The translations under genes and the position numbers were made by a program. A DNA stretch of 7,653 nt from CAVSWN01 sp046728115 (GTDB taxonomy: Bacteria; Acidobacteriota; Vicinamibacteria; Vicinamibacterales; CAVVIG01). Below, one piece after another: positions 1 to 5,960 of the stretch (position 1 is the stretch's first letter; each line of letters starts with the position of its first letter). The notes under the pieces are model-generated. The model was not told where the DNA came from and made no database searches. It saw nothing but the letters and a program-made list of their open reading frames with translations. The stretch is taken from NCBI GenBank assembly GCA_046728115.1, contig JBKPDW010000436.1, positions 1 to 7,653 on the forward strand, in the 5' to 3' direction.

Positions 1-107
1 GGTCTAAGCTGCGCAACTTTCTCCTCCAGCTCGATTCCTCGCCGCATGCAAGCGTGTTCGACCGCGGCTCAGCTCGCCGCCTGGGAAGGAACAAGCTCGT
101 GCTATGA
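1..107 (+). pseudogene. Truncated N-terminal fragment resembling methylene-H4MPT dehydrogenase (MtdA-like)
   Basis: The frame starting at base 3 is open from the window edge to a TGA at 105-107. It begins with residues reading KLRNFLLQLDSSPHASVFD (3-62 with the preceding Ser codon). This resembles the N-terminus of NADP-dependent methylene-tetrahydromethanopterin dehydrogenases (MtdA/MtdB family), which typically open with a short beta strand followed by Q-[FL]-D-x-x-x-x-x-SVFD. After the SVFD motif the similarity stops. The remaining 14 codons are Arg/Gly-rich and look like out-of-context sequence, so only the first ~20 residues of a ~290-residue enzyme would be present. The true start codon lies left of the window. 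The family would act in the same H4MPT C1 pathway as the fwd genes downstream, which supports the reading. The match was recognised from memory over a very short stretch, and it could instead be the unrelated C-terminus of another upstream protein. Confidence 0.45.
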
Positions 108-116
108 TTCCGGCCG

Positions 117-458
117 ATGGAACCCAGACGTTTCATCATGAATGCCGGCCGCACGACCAAGCAGGGCCAGCAGATCAACATAGGCAAGGATTCGCCGGAA
201 TACCAGGCCATCGTGGGAACCGTGACGATGCACGTCGACGACATGAAGGCGATCGGCGCCCAGACGGGCGGCAGCGTTCGCATCCGATCGGAGTACGCCG
301 AAGTCACCTTCAAGTGCGTCGAGGGCAAGGTTCCTCAAGGGATGATCTTCGTTCCTTATGGCCCGCCGACGTGTCACCTGATGGGGCGCCACACTGACGG
401 AACCGGGATGCCCACGTCGAAGGGCTGGGAAGTCGAGGTAGAGACGATTGCGTCGTAA
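117..458 (+). CDS. fwdD: Formylmethanofuran dehydrogenase subunit D (FwdD/FmdD), molybdopterin dinucleotide-binding domain
   Basis: The 113-residue product matches the small D subunit of Mo/W formylmethanofuran dehydrogenase. This subunit corresponds to the C-terminal dinucleotide-binding domain of larger molybdopterin oxidoreductases and helps hold the pterin cofactor on subunit B. Visible family signatures are GRTTKQG at residues 11-17 with IGK at 22-24, a DDMKAIGAQTGG turn (41-52), MIFVPYGPP (76-84) and TDGTGMPTSKG (93-103). The usual length is about 125-130 residues, so this is slightly short at the C-terminus. The start is uncertain. ATG at 117 gives an extra MEPRRFI, while ATG at 138 (MNAGRTTKQG) lies closer to the usual family start. 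A GGAAGGA at 84-90 is too far from both to decide. It lies 197 nt upstream of fwdB on the same strand, so the two may be separately expressed or linked through the structured spacer. The stop is TAA. Confidence 0.85.
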   Translation: MEPRRFIMNAGRTTKQGQQINIGKDSPEYQAIVGTVTMHVDDMKAIGAQTGGSVRIRSEYAEVTFKCVEGKVPQGMIFVPYGPPTCHLMGRHTDGTGMPTSKGWEVEVETIAS

Positions 459-559
459 CGCGACGGCGGAGCACGACAAGAATTCACACGTTTCGATCGT
501 TCCCGAGGCGAGGCCGGGCGTGTCATCGTGGGAGCAGATTGAAACAGGCCGATACATGC

Positions 560-592
560 CGCGGCGTACGAGGGGCAGTTTCCCCGGCCGCG
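560..592 (+). promoter_or_regulatory. Stem-loop 1 in the fwdD-fwdB spacer
   Basis: CGCGGC (560-565) pairs perfectly with GCCGCG (587-592). Inside this, GGGG (572-575) pairs with CCCC (582-585) around a 6-nt loop. No U-tract follows, so it is not a classical intrinsic terminator. It sits between fwdD and fwdB and may form part of a structured leader for fwdB. In GC-rich DNA such pairings also arise by chance. Confidence 0.3.
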
Positions 593-605
593 AACTGGGT
601 TGAAC

Positions 606-644
606 TTTCGTCGTCCCGCCCGGTTCGGGCGGTCGCGAACGAAA
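606..644 (+). promoter_or_regulatory. Long stem-loop directly upstream of the fwdB start
   Basis: A 7-bp perfect stem, CCGCCCG (616-622) with CGGGCGG (626-632), has a GTT loop. It is extended by an outer 6-bp perfect stem, TTTCGT (606-611) with ACGAAA (639-644), and by a possible 3-bp middle helix (612-614 with 635-637). The structure ends 11 nt before the fwdB ATG at 656, where a Shine-Dalgarno site would be expected and none is obvious. That position would let folding influence translation or transcription of fwdB. There is no U-tract. Its function is unproven. Confidence 0.4.
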
Positions 645-655
645 ATCGTGACGCG

Positions 656-1987
656 ATGACGTTGAACATCGTCAAGAACGCCACCTGCACATTCTGCGGA
701 TGCGTCTGCGACGACATCGAGCTCCACGCCGAGGGCGAACGCATTGTCAAGGCGAAGAACGCGTGCAGTCTCGGCGAAGCCTGGTTCAGGCATCACACGG
801 CGGAGCATCTCTTCCCCGATGCGCTCATCGACGGCAAGCCGGCCTCGCTCGAGGATGCAATCGAAATGGCGGCCGATCTCCTACACGACGCGCACATGCC
901 GCTCGTGTACGGGCTGAGCAACATCACGTGCGAGGCGCAGCGGGAAGCGGTGGCGCTCGCGGAACTGATTGGAGGGGTGGTCGACAGCCACACCTCGCTT
1001 TGACACGGCCCCACTGAGATAGCCGCCCAGTTGGGTGGCAAGATCACGTGCACCTTGGGTGAAGTCAAGAATCGGGCGGACTTCATCGTGTACTGGGGCG
1101 GCAACCCTGCGGAGTGCCATCCGCGGCATTTCACCAAATACACGATCATGCAGAAGGGCAAGTTCGTGCCCGAGGGCCGAAAAGGGCGCACGATGGTGCT
1201 CGTCGACATTCGAGAGACTCCGAGCGCCAAGGCCGCGGACATCTTTCTGCAGATCCGACCCGGCAAGGATTTCGAAGTCGCGACGACGCTGCGTGCGCTC
1301 GTGAAAGGCCACTACGTCGACCCGGCGCGCGTCGAGGAAACCGGCCTCACCGTCGAGCGCCTGCAGGACATCGCCGATCGCATGAAGCGGGCAAGGTTCG
1401 GCGTGATCTTCTTCGGCATGGGCCTGTCGATGACGCGCGGTAAGCACATGAACTCGGGAGCAATCCTGAATCTCACGGCGGAGCTGAACGCGTTCACCAA
1501 GTTCGTGTGCATGCCGATGCGCGGACACGGCAACGTGACGGGAGCCGACGTCGTGCTCCGGTGGACGACCGGCTACCCCTTCGGCATCGATTTGTCGCGC
1601 GGCTACCCACGCTTCAATCCGGGAGAGTTTTCGACGGTCGACCTCCTCGTCCGGGGCGACAACGACGCCGCCCTCATCCTGGGCGCCGACCCCGGCGCGA
1701 CGATGCCGCAGCCGGGCATCGATCATCTTGCGCGCATTCCGACGATCGTGCTCGACCCGAAGGTGACGCACACGAGCCGTCTCGCCCGCGTCCACATCAC
1801 GACGGCGGTCACGGGTGTCAGCGCGCCGGGCACGTCGTATCGCATGGACGAGGTCCCGCTCCCGCTGCGACCGGCGCTGCAGTCGCCATACCCGACCGAC
1901 GAGCAGGTCATCCGGCGCATTCGCGCCGTGGCCGCGGCGAAGACTGCCTGGACTCCCGTCCCCAGTCCCATGATGGCCATCGCGTAG
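656..1987 (+). CDS. fwdB: Formylmethanofuran dehydrogenase subunit B, selenocysteine-containing (in-frame TGA at 1001-1003 = Sec116)
   Basis: This is the catalytic molybdopterin subunit of formylmethanofuran dehydrogenase, which reversibly interconverts CO2 and formate that subunit A then couples to the formyl carrier. ATG 656 to TAG 1985-1987 gives 443 residues when TGA 1001-1003 is read as Sec, the normal family length. The N-terminus carries a [4Fe-4S] site, C11-x2-C14-x3-C18 with C37. Residues 116-119 read Sec-His-Gly-Pro. In FwdB proteins this is Cys-His-Gly-Pro, or Sec-His-Gly-Pro in some methanogens, and the Cys/Sec ligates Mo or W. Downstream are GEVKNRAD (135-142), WGGNP (147-151), HPRH (155-158), RGHGN (289-293), TGYPFG (305-310) and GTSYRMD (392-398), all typical. 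Family similarity continues without interruption across the TGA, the reading frame is unchanged, and a SECIS-like hairpin follows. The start was chosen because MTLNIVKNATCTFCG fits the family N-terminus; no clear Shine-Dalgarno is visible. A nonsense mutation of an ancestral Cys codon is the main alternative. Confidence 0.9.
1001..1003 (+). other. Selenocysteine codon (TGA) at the catalytic position of FwdB
   Basis: The codons read His-Thr-Ser-Leu-TGA-His-Gly-Pro-Thr. The family has Cys or Sec immediately before His-Gly-Pro. The protein frame is conserved on both sides. No other intact gene in the window contains an in-frame TGA, and Trp is encoded by TGG throughout. A local recoding event therefore fits better than a changed genetic code. 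Confidence 0.85.
1018..1045 (+). promoter_or_regulatory. Bacterial SECIS-like hairpin downstream of the Sec TGA
   Basis: GCCGCCC (1022-1028) pairs with GGGTGGC (1033-1039) over 7 bp, including one G-U pair, and closes an AGTT tetraloop (1029-1032). An outer GAT (1018-1020) with ATC (1043-1045) can extend it across an asymmetric internal loop. The apical loop lies 25 nt after the TGA, has G in its second position and contains GU. These are known features of bacterial SECIS elements, which sit inside the coding sequence just 3' of the UGA and recruit SelB with Sec-tRNA. The hairpin encodes ordinary conserved residues of FwdB, so the same bases serve both roles. Confidence 0.78.
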
Positions 1988-1988
1988 G

Positions 1989-2072
1989 ATGCTGCGGATC
2001 AGCGGCGGGAAAATCTACGATCCGGTGAAAATCGAGCGTCTTTGGCACGCCGAGATACGACCGTGTACGTAA
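1989..2072 (+). pseudogene. fwdA: Truncated 5' end of fwdA (formylmethanofuran dehydrogenase subunit A)
   Basis: An ATG lies one base after the fwdB stop codon and opens a 27-codon frame beginning MLRISGGKIYDP. This is the characteristic N-terminus of FwdA/FhcA amidohydrolase-type subunits, where a hydrophobic strand, then GG-x-[VI]-YDP, precedes N-G-[IV]-D-G. After Pro12 (about base 2024) or Val-Lys the expected continuation is absent. The frame goes on as IERLWHAEIRPCT and ends at TAA 2070-2072. A normal FwdA has more than 500 residues, so only the extreme 5' end remains. Its tight spacing to fwdB suggests translational coupling in an ancestral fwdD-fwdB-fwdA operon. A deletion, an insertion at the edge of the neighbouring genes, or an assembly join could explain the break. 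The call rests on a dozen residues plus the operon position. Confidence 0.62.
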
Positions 2073-2091
2073 TATCTGACCGAAACTGGCC

Positions 2092-2760
2092 CTAGCCGCC
2101 GTGCGCCAGCGTGTACCCGCGCTCCTGTCCGCGGTTGACGGTCACGATCCCGGCAGCCACCGGATGCGAATTGGGAATCAGGTGCGACATCAGATCCTTG
2201 TGAATCGCGTCAGCGTCGCCGCTCGTCCGTCGCGCGATGCTTTCGGCGAACACCCTGGTGGCCATTTCGCACACGGCGAAATGGACGCCGGCCTTCGCCA
2301 GCGCATCGAGCGAGTAGTCGCGCCCCGTCCGGTACACGTTGGTCGTCGGAGCCTCCTTCGTCCGGCGATCCGTGAAGTTGATCGTCTGGGCCAGCGGGTA
2401 CTTGGCCCACATCGCGTCGTCGTAGGCGAAGACCGTTGCGAGATGCCGCGCGATGATCACGACGGCGAGGTCGACGTTCTTCAAGGCATACGTGCTTTCG
2501 CTCGCCTGCAGATAGTTGCGCGTGTAGTTCATCGATCGCTCGAGGCCCTCAGCCGTCGTGGCGTCGAAGATCAGGCGGTGTTGTCCTGGCAGCGTGTCGA
2601 GCCAGTCGTCCTGGGCGTGCCGACGCGGCTGCCAGACCGCGCGCGCTGGCTGCGCGTCGGCGGTGTACGTTGCGCCGCCGAATGCGGCGCCGAACGCCGC
2701 GGCGCCCGCGCTGAGGCGGGACAGGAATGACCGTCGTGCCAGCGGCATGGATCCAGACAT
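2092..2760 (-). CDS. Tat-exported DsrE/DsrF-like protein
   Basis: The 222-residue product begins with a twin-arginine signal: RRSFLSRL at residues 9-16, then an Ala/Gly-rich hydrophobic segment to about residue 30 and a likely cleavage near ADA|QP (36/37). The mature part looks like a DsrE/DsrF-fold protein. It has an alternating beta/alpha pattern with a hydrophobic VDLAVVIIARH strand, the signature GVHFAVCEMATRV (C164 as the only candidate thiol) and a C-terminal AAGIVTVNRGQERGYTL. This matches the family pattern in which a late beta strand is followed by Q-x-x-GY. DsrE-like proteins bind or relay sulfur through such a Cys, but nothing here proves sulfur chemistry. The start at 2760 is supported by GAGGAGG about 10 nt upstream. 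An upstream in-frame ATG at 2814 is rejected because it overlaps a likely -10 box and places residues before the Tat motif. It is divergent from the HD-domain gene and ends convergently against the fwd remnant. Confidence 0.8.
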   Translation of the reverse strand: MSGSMPLARRSFLSRLSAGAAAFGAAFGGATYTADAQPARAVWQPRRHAQDDWLDTLPGQHRLIFDATTAEGLERSMNYTRNYLQASESTYALKNVDLAVVIIARHLATVFAYDDAMWAKYPLAQTINFTDRRTKEAPTTNVYRTGRDYSLDALAKAGVHFAVCEMATRVFAESIARRTSGDADAIHKDLMSHLIPNSHPVAAGIVTVNRGQERGYTLAHGG

Positions 2761-2812
2761 CGTGTGCCAGCCTCCTCGATCGCGGACCGATGTGATCCGG
2801 TCGCGCGTCGGC

Positions 2813-2842
2813 ATGGTAAGGCGCGGCCACCGGCAGGGTCAA
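2813..2842 (-). promoter_or_regulatory. Candidate sigma70-type promoter for the DsrE-like gene
   Basis: On the minus strand, TTGACC (2842-2837) is followed after 18 nt by TACCAT (2818-2813), which are reasonable -35 and -10 boxes. Transcription would start near 2806 and leave a short leader containing the GAGGAGG ribosome binding site. It was identified by eye only. Confidence 0.4.
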
Positions 2843-2864
2843 CACGCTCGGTGCGCAGCCGCGA

Positions 2865-2893
2865 TTGCAATCCACGGCCGTCGGCGCTACTCT
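2865..2893 (+). promoter_or_regulatory. Candidate promoter for the HD-domain gene
   Basis: TTGCAA (2865-2870), a 17-nt spacer and TACTCT (2888-2893) lie 26 nt before the ATG at 2920, and GGAGG follows at 2910-2914. The boxes match the sigma70 consensus only partly. Confidence 0.3.
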
Positions 2894-2919
2894 CTCACGA
2901 GCCAGACGTGGAGGTGCGT

Positions 2920-3741
2920 ATGGAGATCGATCGCAGGGCGTTTATCGCCAGCCTCGGTGGGGCGGCAGTCGTCGCGGGGATGGACCACGAAGCGAAGGCG
3001 GACGCGCTCGAGCATTACATGGAGGAACAGCTGGACCAGGCGGTGGCCGCCAATCAGGGTCAGGCGGAGAAATACCCGACGGTCGCCGAGCTGGAGGCGC
3101 AGATCGAGACACGTAACACCCGCCGCGGCGTCGGCGGCGTGTTCGTCGGAAACCGCGGCGCCAACGTGAAGAGGCTCGAACCTCTGCCGGCCAGGCCGAC
3201 GCTCGAGGATTACTTCAGGCTCCGATTCGCGCCGGCCAATCACGTGCTGCAAAGCGCCACGCGCGCGATGAAAACCGGCATGTCCGAGGAGATCATCCTC
3301 GCCTGCCTCCTCCACGACACCGTGCAGGCGCTGATGAAGCCCGATCACGGATGGTGGGGCGCCCAGCTCTACGAACCCTACATTCCCGAGAAGAGCGCCT
3401 TCGCCATCAAGTATCACCAGACGCTGCGGTTCTATCCCGATGAGCAGGCCGGCTACGAATATCCAGAAAGCTATTACCGGACGTTCGGTCAAGACTACGT
3501 GCCGCCGCAGTACATCCAGGACACCTACAAGATGCTGCGGAACCACAAGTGGTACATGGAGCCGCGCCTGGTGACGGTGAACGATCTCTACTCGTTCGAT
3601 CCGAACGCGAAGGTGTCGATCGAGCCGTTCCTCGACATCATCGGACGCCACTTCAAACAGCCGAAGGAAGGACTGGGCTACGACAACAGTCCGAGCGCGC
3701 ACATGTGGCGGACGCTTGCTCGACCGGATTCTCCGCTGTAG
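2920..3741 (+). CDS. Tat-exported HD-domain protein, PhnZ/MIOX-like diiron oxygenase candidate
   Basis: The 273-residue product starts with a twin-arginine-like signal, RRAFIASLGG at residues 5-14, then a short hydrophobic stretch and a possible AKA|DA cleavage (27/28). The core contains an ordered HD metal-site pattern: H108, then H132-D133 in LLHDT, H143 in DHGWWGAQLY, H166 in IKYHQTLRFYP and D222 in VNDLYSFD. The 24-residue H108-H132 spacing, the 23-residue H143-H166 spacing and the 56-residue gap to the last Asp resemble PhnZ-type mixed-valent diiron oxygenases more than HD phosphohydrolases. The HD-to-third-His segment is shorter than usual. The substrate is unknown, and a phosphohydrolase or non-catalytic role is possible. 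GGAGG sits 5 nt before the ATG at 2920, which beats the longer upstream in-frame starts. Its neighbour, divergently transcribed across a 159-bp gap, is also Tat-exported. The stop is TAG, followed by a T6 run at 3744-3749. Confidence 0.8.
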   Translation: MEIDRRAFIASLGGAAVVAGMDHEAKADALEHYMEEQLDQAVAANQGQAEKYPTVAELEAQIETRNTRRGVGGVFVGNRGANVKRLEPLPARPTLEDYFRLRFAPANHVLQSATRAMKTGMSEEIILACLLHDTVQALMKPDHGWWGAQLYEPYIPEKSAFAIKYHQTLRFYPDEQAGYEYPESYYRTFGQDYVPPQYIQDTYKMLRNHKWYMEPRLVTVNDLYSFDPNAKVSIEPFLDIIGRHFKQPKEGLGYDNSPSAHMWRTLARPDSPL

Positions 3742-3764
3742 AGTTTTTTCATTTCGGTGTCGAC

Positions 3765-3792
3765 GCAGGGCGAGGCTTCAGCTCCGCCCTGC
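3765..3792. terminator. Hairpin between the convergent HD-domain gene and hscA
   Basis: GCAGGGCG (3765-3772) pairs perfectly with CGCCCTGC (3785-3792) over 8 bp with a 12-nt loop. It occupies the 75-bp gap between two convergent genes, the usual place for a shared terminator. Neither strand has a U-tract directly after the stem; a T6 run occurs earlier at 3744-3749. It may work as a factor-dependent or non-canonical terminator. Confidence 0.4.
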
Positions 3793-3816
3793 ACCGCACC
3801 GTTCAAGGCGCCCGCC

Positions 3817-5682
3817 TTATTCCACGTCGGCGATTCGCTTGCCCGCGAGTGCGTCGCGGATCGACTGATTCATCAAGACCTCCGCCAGGTGCTGCGTCGC
3901 CTCGTTGAGCGCGCGCGTGCCGTGCGCAATCGCGTCGCGATCCGTCGTGCTCAAGGCTGTCTCGAGGTGTGTGAGCGCTGACCGAATCCGTTGCAATTCA
4001 TCTGCGGTCAGCTCGTTCGCAATCATGTACCCGTCGGCGGCGGACCGAAGGGCTCTTTCCGTCGCGCGGACGACCGTCTCCGCTTCGAGACGCGCCTCGA
4101 TCAGCAAGCGCGTCTCGACGTCGCCTTCAGCGTTCACCAGCGAATCGACTAGCATTCTGTCGACTTCGTCCTTGGTGAGGCCGTACGACGGCTTGACATC
4201 GATCGTCTGTTCGACGGCAGTCCGAAGCTCCCGGGCGGTGACGTTCAGTATGCCGTTCGCGTCGATTTGAAACTGCACCTCGACGCAGGCCATTCCGGCG
4301 GGCATCGGCGGAATGCCGCGCAGCGTGAAGCGGGCGAGCGAGCGATTGTCGGCCACGAGCTCACGTTCGCCCTGCAGCACGTGGACGTCGACGGCGGTCT
4401 GGTTGTCCGCGAAGGTCGTGAACGTCTCGCTGCCGGTGGCCGGGATGGTCGAGTTGCGCGGGATGATCCTCGCCACCACGCCGCCCATCGTTTCGATCCC
4501 CAGCGACAGCGGCGTCACGTCGAGCAGCAGCATCTTGCGGCTGCCGGTCACGAGATTCTCGGCCTGCACCGCGGCCCCGAGCGCGACCACTTCGTCGGCG
4601 TTCAGCTCGCAATGCGGCTTTCGGTCGAACAGCTTGCCCACGAGCCGACGCACGAGCGGGATACGAGTCGACCCGCCCACCAGCACGACCTCGTCGATCT
4701 GCGACGGCGCGAGCCCCGCATCGGCCAGGGCGCGCCGGCAGGGCCCGAGCGTCCGCTCCACTAGCGGCCGTACCGCGGCCTCGAAGTCGGCACGCGTCAG
4801 TCGTTTCCTGTAGGTCGGACCGAAACCGCGGACGACGATCGCGGTCTCCCGGTGCGTCGAGAGCTCGCACTTGGCGCGGATCGCCGCGTGTCGAATCGCC
4901 TGGATCCACTCGAGCGTCCGCGGGAGATGCGCCCATCGCGGACGCTCGAGATCCGCCAGCACCCGCTCGATCAGGATCTGATCGATGTCGTCCCCGCCGA
5001 GATGGGTGTCGCCGTTGGTGGCGAGCACCTGGAAGATGCCGTCCGCGACACGAAGAATCGAGATGTCGAAGGTGCCTCCGCCCAAATCGTAGACCGCGAT
5101 CACGCCCTCGTGGCGGCCGTCCAGTCCGTAGGCGAGCGACGCCGCCGTCGGCTCGTTGAGGATGCGGAGCACCTCGAGGCCGGCCAGGCGCGCCGCGTCG
5201 CGCGTGGCGGTGCGCTGCGCATCGTTGAAGTACGCGGGCACCGTGATGACGGCGCGGAATTCCTCGAGGTCGTGCTCGCCCGCCGCAGCAAAAAAGATTT
5301 CGGCGCGATACCGCAACGCGCGCAGGACGAACGCGGAAACCTCGGGCGGCGTGAGCGCGAGCGGACCGTCGGCCAGACCGATCTTCAGGACACCGCCGGG
5401 CGCGCCGCCAACGCGGAACGGAAACTGCCGCGCCTCACCGGCGACGTCGTCGACGCCTTTCCCCATGAAACGCTTCACCGAGTACACGGTATGACCGGGA
5501 TCCACGATCATGCGACGTTCGGCGTCGCGCCCGATGAGAATCGGACCGTCGGCGGGAAACGCGACCACCGACGGCATGAGCCGGTCGCCGGTGCGGTCGG
5601 GGATCACGACGGCCTCGCCGTCCTTCACGTACGCGACGAGACTGTTGGTGGTCCCGAGATCGATCCCGATGGCTCTTCTCAT
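3817..5682 (-). CDS. hscA: Hsp70-family chaperone, HscA type
   Basis: The 621-residue protein is a complete Hsp70. The ATPase domain spans about residues 1-380, with phosphate-1 motif IGIDLGTTNS (5-14), phosphate-2 motif VYDLGGGTFDIS (198-209) and adenosine motif VVLVGGSTRIP (332-342). The linker and start of the substrate domain are LLLDVTPLSLGIET (385-398), and the helical lid fills roughly 500-621. Three features favour HscA over DnaK: the length, a shortened segment where DnaK carries extra residues (around 280-297), and the C-terminal MNQSIRDALAG (604-614) without the acidic disordered DnaK tail. HscA proteins use ATP to drive iron-sulfur cluster transfer from IscU, helped by HscB. In this window no hscB, iscU or fdx flanks it, so the gene stands alone. 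The ATG at 5682 is fixed by the canonical Hsp70 N-terminus; the ribosome binding site is weak. The end is TAA. A general DnaK paralogue remains possible. Confidence 0.9.
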   Translation of the reverse strand: MRRAIGIDLGTTNSLVAYVKDGEAVVIPDRTGDRLMPSVVAFPADGPILIGRDAERRMIVDPGHTVYSVKRFMGKGVDDVAGEARQFPFRVGGAPGGVLKIGLADGPLALTPPEVSAFVLRALRYRAEIFFAAAGEHDLEEFRAVITVPAYFNDAQRTATRDAARLAGLEVLRILNEPTAASLAYGLDGRHEGVIAVYDLGGGTFDISILRVADGIFQVLATNGDTHLGGDDIDQILIERVLADLERPRWAHLPRTLEWIQAIRHAAIRAKCELSTHRETAIVVRGFGPTYRKRLTRADFEAAVRPLVERTLGPCRRALADAGLAPSQIDEVVLVGGSTRIPLVRRLVGKLFDRKPHCELNADEVVALGAAVQAENLVTGSRKMLLLDVTPLSLGIETMGGVVARIIPRNSTIPATGSETFTTFADNQTAVDVHVLQGERELVADNRSLARFTLRGIPPMPAGMACVEVQFQIDANGILNVTARELRTAVEQTIDVKPSYGLTKDEVDRMLVDSLVNAEGDVETRLLIEARLEAETVVRATERALRSAADGYMIANELTADELQRIRSALTHLETALSTTDRDAIAHGTRALNEATQHLAEVLMNQSIRDALAGKRIADVE

Positions 5683-5825
5683 GCTGCCGGCGAGCGGCCG
5701 GATGATACTTCATCGGCCTGGAGAGTCGTCCACGTCTCAGGACAGATTCGTTCTTCTCAAGACTGTTCAAGTGTCCACGGCCTTGGATCACCGTCACATG
5801 TGTTCAACATGCATCAACAAATCTC

Positions 5826-5854
5826 TTGACCTCTGGTACCGCGTGAGCGTTAAT
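5826..5854 (+). promoter_or_regulatory. Candidate sigma70-type promoter for the TonB-dependent receptor
   Basis: TTGACC (5826-5831), a 17-nt spacer and GTTAAT (5849-5854) form a fair -35/-10 pair in the most AT-rich part of the 278-bp spacer between hscA and the receptor. The predicted leader is about 100 nt. It was identified by eye. No clear promoter or CIRCE-like inverted repeat was seen for the divergent hscA. Confidence 0.4.
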
Positions 5855-5960
5855 TCGGCCGATCTCGTTCGCACTGGTGCAACGCGGTCCGAGCCAGCAA
5901 CCAACTTCCCAGTCCGCCTGTGTGGTCCGGTGTCGGAAGACGCCGTGAGGAGGGAGCGAC

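Noticed and set aside
539..1003. A separate 154-residue gene ending at TGA 1001-1003, followed by a second gene from TTG 1031
   Set aside because: Both halves belong to one FwdB protein in the same frame. The TGA replaces the catalytic Cys/Sec, and a SECIS-like hairpin explains it. The residues before Met at 656 have no family similarity.
881..1795. Long open frame on the minus strand opposite fwdB
   Set aside because: It has Arg/His/Val/Asp-rich composition typical of antisense frames in GC-rich genes, with no recognisable domain, and it overlaps a clear gene.
656..1987. fwdB as a decayed pseudogene with a nonsense mutation
   Set aside because: There is only one disruption, exactly at the Sec position and in an otherwise fully conserved frame, with a well-placed hairpin. 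The truncated neighbours keep this alternative open but less likely.
656..1987. Genome-wide recoding of TGA to an amino acid
   Set aside because: No in-frame TGA occurs in fwdD, the two Tat-exported genes, hscA or the TonB receptor, and Trp is TGG in all of them. The intact genes end in TAA or TAG, so stop usage in this window does not settle the point by itself.
2761..2814. Longer N-terminus for the DsrE-like protein starting at 2814
   Set aside because: It overlaps a likely -10 box and adds residues ahead of the Tat motif. The GAGGAGG site supports the start at 2760.
2887..3702. 271-residue minus-strand frame opposite the HD-domain gene, and similar frames opposite hscA (4852-5829) and the receptor (6105-6845)
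   Set aside because: They are shadows of strong genes in GC-rich DNA. They have no ribosome binding sites or motifs.
3725..3749. Intrinsic terminator for the HD-domain gene (small hairpin before the T6 run)
   Set aside because: The stem is only 4 bp (CGGA/TCCG), lies within the last codons and is 8 nt away from the T-run, so it does not meet the usual form.
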